Below are positions 1-5,576 of a stretch of 10,594 bases of DNA, piece after piece. The first letter of the stretch is position 1. The number at the start of each line of letters is the position of its first letter. Position numbers and translations under genes: made by a program. The stretch comes from an uncultured Sutterella sp. (GTDB lineage Bacteria > Pseudomonadota > Gammaproteobacteria > Burkholderiales > Burkholderiaceae_F): the NCBI GenBank assembly GCA_900770335.1, contig CAAGKD010000117.1, positions 1 through 10,594 on the forward strand, written 5' to 3'. The notes beneath the pieces were generated by a model. It was given only the letters and a program-made list of their open reading frames with translations. It was not told where the DNA came from and ran no database searches.

Positions 1-217
1 AGTTCGCCGCTTCGTTTCCGAAGCAGGACGCGAATTATGTCGATCCGATGACCACTTGTCAAGGGCGCTGCTGAAGCTCTCTTCATTGCGTGCCGTCACG
101 GCCCATCAGGCAGAGTGCTCAGCCGCTGGCGGAAGGCTTCAGGCAACGCTTCCATAGAATCAGCGTGCATCCTTGGCGGACGAGTGCCGAGGACCCGCAT
201 GCCTCCACACTTCCGGC

Positions 218-222
218 AGGAA
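218..222 (+). promoter_or_regulatory. Ribosome binding site of the two-pass membrane protein
   Basis: AGGAA lies 8 bases before the ATG at 231. It supports that start over the in-frame GTG at position 90, which has no good purine-rich element in front of it. Confidence 0.5.
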
Positions 223-230
223 CATCTCTC

Positions 231-1040
231 ATGCACATAGAAGGCGATCAGCCGCTTCCTCGCTCTCTCGCGCTCCTGCGTGCGATCCGTCTTCTGATCG
301 CCCTCATCGGACTCGCGGCGCTCGCCCTCGGCACCTTCGCGTCAGCCGATGCGCTCGTCGCCAGCTCCCGCACGCCTGATGACCGGCTCGCCGCCTTCCC
401 GGGCGCGCTCACACTCATCTCCGGCCGGATTCCCGGAGACGCTCCGGACTCCACCGTGTTCGTGAGGAGCGAGCCCCAGGGACTCTTCGTCGAGTCCATC
501 GCCTACTCCCGCGCCCTGCTCTCTGACGCCATGCGCTGGTCCGCCGTCGTGAGGACGCTTCCCGACGCTGCGCCCGGGCGCTACGACATCATCGCGAGCG
601 CCGCCACCGGCTCGGCCACGCAGCCCTTCGACCGCTGGCGCATGACCGTTCACCCTGACAAGGAGGCCTATGAGGCGGCCAGCCCCTCGGTGATGCTCCA
701 TCGCTTCAGCGTGGAGCCTCTTGACGCGGCGCTCGTCTCGCTCGCCGTCGCCATCGTCTGCGGGCTTCTCTATGCGGGAATGCTCTTTCTGTGCGGAAAA
801 GCGCTCATGCGGCTCGGCTTCTGCCGCGTCTACTACACGCGCTCGGAGGGCGACGACACGTTCCTCTACTGCATCGATCAGGAGATGCTCCTCGCTGACG
901 ACCGCTCCTACCCGGTTCTCTCCGCCGCGGGGCAGCTCCTCGGCCTCGCCGACGTCACCAGCCGCGGCGCGCGCTACTGCGTGCTGCGCCTCGCCTCCGC
1001 CCAGGCCCGCGCAGGTTGCATGGTCTCGCTCGGCACCTGA
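231..1040 (+). CDS. Two-pass inner-membrane protein of unknown function
   Basis: I do not recognise this 269-residue protein. A hydrophobic helix at about residues 18-40 is followed by a polar region of some 125 residues, a second helix at about 166-188, and a C-terminal region of about 80 residues. The second helix is followed by Lys and Arg residues (GKALMRLGF), so the middle part is probably periplasmic and both ends cytoplasmic. Four Cys residues lie at or after the second helix (around 188, 198, 214 and 250) with no clear metal-binding spacing, plus one within it. The frame is open back to a GTG at position 90. I chose the ATG at 231 because AGGAA (218-222) sits 8 bases upstream, and because the 47 extra residues are Arg/Ser/Pro-rich and do not look like protein. 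It converges on thpR with a 31-base gap and no visible terminator. The gene is probably real; its function is unknown. Confidence 0.7.
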   Translation: MHIEGDQPLPRSLALLRAIRLLIALIGLAALALGTFASADALVASSRTPDDRLAAFPGALTLISGRIPGDAPDSTVFVRSEPQGLFVESIAYSRALLSDAMRWSAVVRTLPDAAPGRYDIIASAATGSATQPFDRWRMTVHPDKEAYEAASPSVMLHRFSVEPLDAALVSLAVAIVCGLLYAGMLFLCGKALMRLGFCRVYYTRSEGDDTFLYCIDQEMLLADDRSYPVLSAAGQLLGLADVTSRGARYCVLRLASAQARAGCMVSLGT

Positions 1041-1071
1041 TCAACCATGTTCCCGGCGCTCCGAGTGCGTC

Positions 1072-1656
1072 TCACCGCAGGTGAGGGCCACTCCCGTCCA
1101 CGACCCGGTATCTCACGGCTCCCGCCGCGTCCCGCCAGGATTCAAAGAGAGCCGCCTGCGCCGGAGCCTCGTCCGCCTCGTCCGTCCGCGCCTCAAGAAG
1201 AATGTCAGTGAGTGCTCGCTCAATCTCCTCACGGCCGGGCCCTCGCCAGCCGCGGGCAATCGTCACGTGCGGCCGAAGCGGCCGCTCGTCATGCGCGGCT
1301 CCGAGCTCGACCAGCCTTGAGCGCACTCGTCTTCCCATCCGCTCGATCCTGGCGAGCGACTGCGTCGACTCCGGACGCTCCATGCCCGCCCAGATTGAGC
1401 GGTCGCCGAACTCGCCGATCCGGGTGAGCTGCCAGGCGATGCGCTCGGGCGAAATCTCCCGCATGGCGGCGGCGATTCTGCGCGCAGACGCCTCCGGCAC
1501 CTCCCCGATGAAGGCGAGCGTCAGATGCAGGTTCTCCTCGCGAACGAGCCTTCCGAGGCGCCCGGCGGGATCCACGCGCTCGCGCAGCGCCTGCTGAAGC
1601 CGAAGCGCTTTTCTGCGCGCCTCCTCGGGAAGCGGCAGCGCGACGAACACTCTCAT
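1072..1656 (-). CDS. thpR: RNA 2',3'-cyclic phosphodiesterase (2H phosphoesterase, LigT/ThpR)
   Basis: ThpR enzymes open 2',3'-cyclic phosphate ends on RNA to 2'-phosphates; some members also ligate tRNA halves through a 2'-5' bond in vitro. The protein has the two signature HxTx motifs of the 2H superfamily: HLTL at residues 44-47, inside NLHLTLAFIGEV, and HVTI at 130-133, inside RPHVTIARGW. The spacing of about 86 residues fits the family. The N-terminus MRVFVALPLPEE is also typical. Length is 194 residues against about 176 for E. coli ThpR, the excess being mostly an acidic, Ala-rich stretch near the C-terminus (about 150-170). The frame is open upstream to 1746, but the start at 1656 has a strong GGAGG 7 bases upstream, and the extra 30 residues would be encoded by a terminator hairpin. 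It lies 104 bases downstream of pyrD on the same strand, with no obvious promoter of its own. Confidence 0.93.
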   Translation of the reverse strand: MRVFVALPLPEEARRKALRLQQALRERVDPAGRLGRLVREENLHLTLAFIGEVPEASARRIAAAMREISPERIAWQLTRIGEFGDRSIWAGMERPESTQSLARIERMGRRVRSRLVELGAAHDERPLRPHVTIARGWRGPGREEIERALTDILLEARTDEADEAPAQAALFESWRDAAGAVRYRVVDGSGPHLR

Positions 1657-1663
1657 GGAAGAA

Positions 1664-1668
1664 CCTCC
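1664..1668 (-). promoter_or_regulatory. Strong ribosome binding site of thpR
   Basis: GGAGG on the minus strand lies 7 bases before the ATG at 1656. This decides the start: the family N-terminus begins exactly here, and the longer frame to 1746 is rejected. Confidence 0.8.
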
Positions 1669-1677
1669 GGGTCGTGG

Positions 1678-1730
1678 AAAAGAAAGAGGCGCGACCGGGC
1701 GGATCCCTTCAGAATCCTCCGACGCGCCTC
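1678..1730 (-). terminator. Intrinsic terminator after pyrD, directly before the thpR RBS
   Basis: An 8-bp perfect stem, GAGGCGCG at 1723-1730 (minus-strand reading) with CGCGCCTC at 1686-1693, is followed on the minus strand by TTTCTTTT (1685-1678). The 29-base interior can pair further: CGG/CCG (1696-1698 with 1719-1721) and GGAT/ATCC (1701-1704 with 1714-1717), giving a long hairpin with small internal loops. A second small hairpin, a 6-bp stem GCTTCG/CGAAGC with a 6-base loop at 1736-1753, lies between it and the pyrD stop. The U tract is interrupted by one C, so read-through into thpR is plausible. Confidence 0.7.
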
Positions 1731-1760
1731 CTCGTGCTTCGCTCAATCGAAGCTAAGCGT

Positions 1761-2813
1761 TTACATGGCGTTCTTGCTGCGCCAGGCGGCGATGGCCTCG
1801 ACGCTGTCGGCGACGCACTTCGGGCCGTTGTAGATGAAGCCCGTGAAGAGCTGGACGAGCTTGGCGCCCGCCTCCATCTTCTCAACGGCGTCGGCGCCCG
1901 TCATGACGCCGCCCGAGGCGATGATCGGAATGGCGCCCTTGACGTGCTCGGCGACAAGGCGCACAACCTCGGTGGAGCGCTCGCGCAGCGGCGCGCCCGA
2001 AAGGCCGCCCGTCTCCTCGGCGTGAAGCAGGCCCTCGACGGCCTTGCGCGAGATCGTGGTGTTCGTGCAGATCACGCCGTCGATGCCCTTCTCGATGAGG
2101 GTGTCGACGCAGCGCAGGATGTCGTCGTTCTCCAGGTCCGGAGCAAGCTTGACGGCGATCGGAACGTGCTTGCCGTTGCGCGCCTCCTTGAGCGCCTCGC
2201 GCTTGGCGACGATGCCCGAGACGAGATGCTCAAGCTCGCCCGCGCCCTGGAGCTGGCGGAGGTTCTTCGTGTTGGGCGAGGAGATGTTGATCGCGATGTA
2301 GTCCGCGGCGTCATACACCTTGTCAAGGCACTTCTCGTAGTCCGAGAGGGCGTTCTCGATCGGCGTCACGGCGTTCTTGCCGATGTTGATGCCGAGGATG
2401 CCGCCGCGCAGGCGGAAGGCGTCCGCCGAGCGGAGGTTCTCGAGGACCTTGTCGACGCCCTCGTTGTTGAAGCCCATGCGGTTGATGACGCCGCCCGCCG
2501 GGATGAGGCGGAAGAGGCGGGGCTTGGGATTGCCCGGCTGGGCGAGCGGCGTGATCGTTCCGATCTCGACGTGGCCGAAGCCGAGTCCGCCGAAGGCGGA
2601 GACGCGCTCGCCGTCCTTGTCCATGCCGGCCGCGAGGCCGATCGTGTTCGGGAAGCGCAGGCCCATCACCTCGATCGGATCATCAGCGGGCATGTGCGTC
2701 ACAAGATTCGTGACGCCGAGCTGGACCGCCCAGTCGAGGTTGGCCATGATGACGTGATGCGCCGTCTCGGGATTCATCGAGAAGAGGATGCGGCGTGCGA
2801 TGGAGTACAGCAT
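1761..2813 (-). CDS. pyrD: Dihydroorotate dehydrogenase (quinone), class 2
   Basis: PyrD oxidises dihydroorotate to orotate, the fourth step of de novo UMP synthesis. Class 2 enzymes use FMN, attach to the inner membrane and pass electrons to ubiquinone or menaquinone. The class 2 N-terminal helical extension is present (MLYSIARRILFSMNPETAHH, residues 1-20), followed by the FMN barrel. Visible motifs are GLAAGMDKDG (59-68), NRMGFNN (111-117), GINIGKN (141-147), NISSPNT with the catalytic Ser (176-182), VKLAPD (221-226), CTNTT (249-253), the glycine-rich turn GGLSGAPL (269-276), and IIASGGV (297-303), part of the phosphate-binding region. Length (350) is normal for the family and nothing is missing. 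The start fits the family N-terminus exactly, but no Shine-Dalgarno sequence precedes it: the bases before the ATG are pyrimidine-rich with a run of seven Ts. The TAA stop is followed by two hairpins. Confidence 0.97.
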   Translation of the reverse strand: MLYSIARRILFSMNPETAHHVIMANLDWAVQLGVTNLVTHMPADDPIEVMGLRFPNTIGLAAGMDKDGERVSAFGGLGFGHVEIGTITPLAQPGNPKPRLFRLIPAGGVINRMGFNNEGVDKVLENLRSADAFRLRGGILGINIGKNAVTPIENALSDYEKCLDKVYDAADYIAINISSPNTKNLRQLQGAGELEHLVSGIVAKREALKEARNGKHVPIAVKLAPDLENDDILRCVDTLIEKGIDGVICTNTTISRKAVEGLLHAEETGGLSGAPLRERSTEVVRLVAEHVKGAIPIIASGGVMTGADAVEKMEAGAKLVQLFTGFIYNGPKCVADSVEAIAAWRSKNAM

Positions 2814-2889
2814 GAGAGGCGAAAAAAATCGAGTAGAAACATCGCCCCGCGGGCCTTTCGCCCTTGCCGGAGCGGCTACGAAGAAAAAT
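2814..2889 (-). promoter_or_regulatory. Predicted pyrD 5' leader, U-rich and structured
   Basis: This is the roughly 76-base leader between the predicted transcription start and the pyrD ATG. It begins with A then T5, and has a run of seven Ts (2828-2822) nine bases or fewer upstream of the start region, with no purine-rich ribosome site. Three small GC stems can form: 2866-2869 with 2873-2876, 2851-2854 with 2860-2863, and 2844-2847 with 2851-2854. The last two share the segment 2851-2854 and so exclude each other. Stems of 4 bp arise easily in GC-rich DNA, so a regulatory role is only inferred. Confidence 0.4.
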
Positions 2890-2924
2890 CGCCTAATTAT
2901 AAGGAACTAGTTTTTGGTTTACAC
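2890..2924 (-). promoter_or_regulatory. Sigma-70-type promoter of pyrD with U-run start site
   Basis: On the minus strand a perfect TATAAT (2901-2896) lies 83 bases from the pyrD ATG. At 17-bp spacing the -35 position reads GTGTAA (2924-2919), a weak match (3 of 6), behind an A-rich spacer. The seventh base after the -10 box is A2889, preceded by G2890 and followed by five Ts (2888-2884), so the initially transcribed strand reads GATTTTTC. The -10 box is solid; the exact start and -35 element are inferred. Confidence 0.6.
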
Positions 2925-3059
2925 GGAGCCGCCGTTCCTTTTCAGGCTGACGCCGCCGCCCCGCGCAAGCCGCATGATGCAAACGCGCCTGCCCTCTGGA
3001 GAGCCTACTAGAGGCAATTCTTAATGAATGTTGATTTTCTTGGGAACAGCAGCAATCCG

Positions 3060-3110
3060 CAAAAATCTTTTTTCAAAACCCTTGACAAGTTCTCTCAGGC
3101 GCCCCATAAT
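3060..3110 (+). promoter_or_regulatory. Near-consensus promoter of the initiator tRNA gene
   Basis: TTGACA (3082-3087, perfect) and CATAAT (3105-3110, 5 of 6) are separated by exactly 17 bp. The bases before the -35 box (3060-3079) are A/T runs (AAAAATCTTTTTTCAAAA), which look like an UP element for the RNA polymerase alpha subunit, as is common at stable RNA promoters. Transcription should start near 3117, giving a tRNA 5' leader of about 28 bases. Confidence 0.88.
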
Positions 3111-3144
3111 TCAATCCTCTGCTGAACAAGCAGACCGGATTTAC

Positions 3145-3221
<77 letters not shown>

Positions 3222-3230
3222 ATTCGATGC

Positions 3231-3249
3231 TTCATCGCGAAGCGATGGA
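3231..3249 (+). other. Small hairpin in the tRNA-fMet 3' trailer
   Basis: CATCGC (3233-3238) and GCGATG (3242-3247) form a 6-bp stem with a GAA loop, extendable by a T-G and a T-A pair to 3231-3249. An alternative stem GCTTC/GAAGC (3229-3233 with 3239-3243) overlaps it. It begins about 9 bases after the CCA and could guide 3'-end processing; that role is inferred. Confidence 0.4.
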
Positions 3250-3260
3250 GATCAGACAGG

Positions 3261-3290
3261 AAGCCCCGCAGCGATGCGGGGCTTTTTGTT
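3261..3290 (+). terminator. Intrinsic terminator of the tRNA-fMet unit
   Basis: A perfect 10-bp stem (AAGCCCCGCA at 3261-3270 with TGCGGGGCTT at 3275-3284) is closed by a GCGA loop of the stable GNRA class and followed by TTTGTTGTT. It lies 39 bases after the tRNA CCA end. It also shows that the long open frame starting at 3227 is not the true start of the next gene. Confidence 0.92.
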
Positions 3291-3430
3291 GTTCCTCATG
3301 TCCGGATCCCGGGAATTTTCGCCTCAGAAGGGCGGTTCGGCGGCCTGCGTTCCGTGTAGAGTCTTGCCCGAAGCGCGGCGCCGGCACACGACGCAAGGCG
3401 CACGCAAGACAAGCAGGCACTCACTTACAT

Positions 3431-5467
3431 ATGACGACCCCCCTTCTGCCCACGAATCTCCCCGTCCGTCCCGCCTTCTGGAACGTCCCGCTCTGGGGCG
3501 AGATCGGCGTCTATCTGCTCGCCGTCCTCACCATCGCCTGCTGCGCCTGGGGCGTCTGGCTCAACGTGAAGCGCTGGGGGAGAAGCCCCGACGAGCATCT
3601 TCCCGAGGATCCGGCGCGCATGGGGAGACTCCTCTCCGAGGTCGCCGGGCAGTCGAGGATCCGGGAGACGGGCGCGGGAAGGATGCACGCGCTCCTCGTC
3701 CTCGGTTTCTTTCTGCTTTTTCTCGGCACCGCAACGGCGACGCTTGACTGGGACGTCGGCCACTACGTCTTCGGCGAACAGTTCCTCAAGGGCCCCGTCT
3801 ACCTCGTCTACAAGCTTGTGCTCGACGCGGCGGGGGTCGCGGCGCTTCTCGCCCTGGGCTTCGCCGCCTGGCGGCGCTGGCTCACGAATTCGGACCTGCC
3901 GCGCGACGGCAGGTTTGTGATCGCTCACGTCTCGCTCGCCTTCATCATCCTCTCGGGCTTTCTGATCGAAGGTCTGCGCCTTGCGGTGCAGCAGCCCGCC
4001 TGGATCAATTTTTCGCCCGCGGGCGCCCTGGTCGCCCGCGCGCTCCTCGCCTTCGGGTGCGAGGCCTCTTCGCTCGAGCTCGCGCACATCATCCTCTGGA
4101 CGATCCACGGCCTCGCCGCGCTCGGCTTCATCGCCGCGATTCCCTTCACCTTCTACGCGCACCTCTACCGCACGCCCTCGGGCATCGCCGTGCGCAAGCC
4201 CGCCGCCAACGGAGTCCTCGCCAAGATCGACGACATCGAGGAGCAGGAGACCTTCGGCATCTCCTCGGTCTCGCAGCTCGCCTGGACGGACCGCGTCGCG
4301 CTTGACGCCTGCGTCGAGTGCGGCCGGTGCAACGACGTCTGTCCGGCCGTGCGCGCCGGCACGCCCCTGAAGCCCCGCTCGATCATCATGAAGCTGCGCG
4401 ATCGCGTCCGCACGGGTGAAGGGGACGGGAAGTCCCTCGTGGGCGAGATCATCACGCACGAGGAGCTCTTCTCCTGCACGACCTGCGGCGCCTGCGCCCG
4501 CGCGTGCCCCGCGGAGATCCAGACGCCGGACCTCATCGTCGGCATGCGCCGCCATCTGGCGCTCGAGGCGGGCGAGTTCCCTGAGGGCGCCGCGGCGGCG
4601 CTCGAGAACGCCGCCTCCGTGGGCAATCCCTGGGGGCTGGACCCCTACGAGCGCTTGGACTGGGCGAAGGACCTTGACGTTCCCGTCGCCGAGGAGGGCG
4701 AGCATTACGAGGTCCTCTGGTGGGTCGGGTGCGCGGCGAGCTACGACCGCCGCGCAAGAAAGGTCGCACGCGCCATGGTGAAGATCCTGCGCGCGGCGAA
4801 CGTGCACTTCGCCGTGCTCGCCGAGGAGCGCTGCCACGCGGAGTTCGCGCGGCGCCTGGGTGAGGAGTACCTCTACCAGACCGCGGCCGCGGAGAACATC
4901 GAGAACCTCTCGAGGCACTCCTTCGACCGCATCCTCACGGCTTGTCCGCACTGCTTCAACACGATCGGCAACGAATACGCCGCCTTCGAGGGCGGCGACT
5001 TCAGGACGGTCGACCACTCCACCTTCATCCGCGAGCTCCTTGACGCCGGCAGGCTCCGCCTCGCCCCGGGCGAATCGATCGACGCGGCCTGGCACGACCC
5101 GTGCTATCTCGCCCGGCAGAACCGCATCACCGCGGCGCCCCGGGCGGTTCTCGCCGCGGCGGGCGTCGCAGCGCGCATGCCCGCCGAGTCAGGCGAGGGG
5201 ACCTTCTGCTGCGGCGCCGGCGGCGGACAGATGTGGACCGATCAGAGAACGGGCGGCAAGCGCATCAATGTCATTCGCCTTGAGGCCTTGCGCGCCACAG
5301 GCGCGAAGCGCCTCGCCACGGCGTGCCCGCACTGCCTCACGATGCTCGAGAGCGCCCGCGCGGTCTGCGGCCCCGAGGCCGAGGCGGTCGAGGTCTCGGA
5401 CATCGCCGAGCTCGTCGCCTCAAGGCTTGATGACAGCTCCGCCGGAGAAGCAAAGGCCGGAGCCTGA
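3431..5467 (+). CDS. Membrane-bound Fe-S oxidoreductase: NarI-like anchor, two [4Fe-4S] clusters, two CCG domains
   Basis: This 678-residue HdrD/GlpC-related protein probably links a soluble electron carrier to membrane quinone. About five membrane helices (21-43, 86-104, 124-146, 162-184, 215-243) resemble the heme b anchor NarI/HdrE; His86, His166, His219 and His226 are possible heme ligands. Two ferredoxin-type motifs follow: C294/C297/C300/C304 and C349/C352/C355/C359, the latter two ending CP. Then come two CCG (DUF224) domains. The first has C434, C468 and C505-PH-C508, with the usual Cys-Cys-Gly replaced by CHA. The second is complete: C558, C593-C594-G and C632-PH-C635. This order matches proteins described as ETF:(mena)quinone oxidoreductases and HdrD-like Fe-S reductases, but no etfAB genes are in view. 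The frame is open to 3227; I chose the ATG at 3431 because the family membrane part starts just after it and the extension crosses the tRNA terminator. Its Shine-Dalgarno site is weak. It appears monocistronic. Confidence 0.9.
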   Translation: MTTPLLPTNLPVRPAFWNVPLWGEIGVYLLAVLTIACCAWGVWLNVKRWGRSPDEHLPEDPARMGRLLSEVAGQSRIRETGAGRMHALLVLGFFLLFLGTATATLDWDVGHYVFGEQFLKGPVYLVYKLVLDAAGVAALLALGFAAWRRWLTNSDLPRDGRFVIAHVSLAFIILSGFLIEGLRLAVQQPAWINFSPAGALVARALLAFGCEASSLELAHIILWTIHGLAALGFIAAIPFTFYAHLYRTPSGIAVRKPAANGVLAKIDDIEEQETFGISSVSQLAWTDRVALDACVECGRCNDVCPAVRAGTPLKPRSIIMKLRDRVRTGEGDGKSLVGEIITHEELFSCTTCGACARACPAEIQTPDLIVGMRRHLALEAGEFPEGAAAALENAASVGNPWGLDPYERLDWAKDLDVPVAEEGEHYEVLWWVGCAASYDRRARKVARAMVKILRAANVHFAVLAEERCHAEFARRLGEEYLYQTAAAENIENLSRHSFDRILTACPHCFNTIGNEYAAFEGGDFRTVDHSTFIRELLDAGRLRLAPGESIDAAWHDPCYLARQNRITAAPRAVLAAAGVAARMPAESGEGTFCCGAGGGQMWTDQRTGGKRINVIRLEALRATGAKRLATACPHCLTMLESARAVCGPEAEAVEVSDIAELVASRLDDSSAGEAKAGA

Positions 5468-5510
5468 CCGGAGGCTTTTCTCCGTCAGACCGCCCTTGCC
5501 CATGATGAAA

Positions 5511-5549
5511 CGGGCTCCGTCCTCGCTTGAGGCGGAGCCCGCTTTGTTT
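5511..5549. terminator. Bidirectional terminator between the Fe-S protein gene and pbpG
   Basis: A 9-bp perfect stem, CGGGCTCCG (5511-5519) with CGGAGCCCG (5533-5541), continues past one bulged T into CCTC/GAGG (5521-5524 with 5529-5532), closed by a GCTT loop. On the plus strand it is followed by CTTTGTTT. On the minus strand the T tract is shorter (TTTCATCAT). It sits 44 bases after one stop codon and 36 bases from the other, as expected between convergent genes, and is stronger for the plus strand. Confidence 0.8.
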
Positions 5550-5576
5550 GGGCGGCTGCGAAAGGATGGGCTCGCG

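Noticed and set aside
3..74. Possible C-terminal tail of an upstream plus-strand gene ending in TGA at 72-74
   Set aside because: The 23 codons read like protein, but two other frames are also open from the left edge and nothing is recognisable, so I cannot support a feature. Positions 1-230 otherwise show nothing certain; a lone TAGAAT at 155-160 has no matching -35.
90..230. N-terminal extension of the membrane protein to a GTG at 90
   Set aside because: No good RBS, Arg/Ser/Pro-rich composition, and a better ATG with AGGAA at 231.
1657..1746. Thirty-residue N-terminal extension of ThpR
   Set aside because: It overlaps the pyrD terminator hairpin, while a perfect GGAGG precedes the ATG at 1656.
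1674..3011. 445-residue open frame on the plus strand, antisense to pyrD
   Set aside because: Its product is Ala/Arg/Asp/Val-rich with no domain, it runs through the whole of a well-conserved pyrD and both intergenic regions. It is a GC-rich shadow.
3227..3430. N-terminal extension of the Fe-S protein to an ATG at 3227
   Set aside because: The extension would be translated from the tRNA trailer and its terminator hairpin, and the family N-terminus begins at the ATG at 3431.
3290..3430. Promoter for the Fe-S protein gene (TTCGGC at 3336, TAGAGT at 3357)
   Set aside because: Spacing is only 15 bp and both boxes are poor matches. A promoter must exist here or by read-through, but I cannot place it.
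3425..5095. 556-residue open frame antisense to the Fe-S protein gene
   Set aside because: Composition is Arg/Glu/Gly-rich without domains, and it is explained by codon bias on the other strand.
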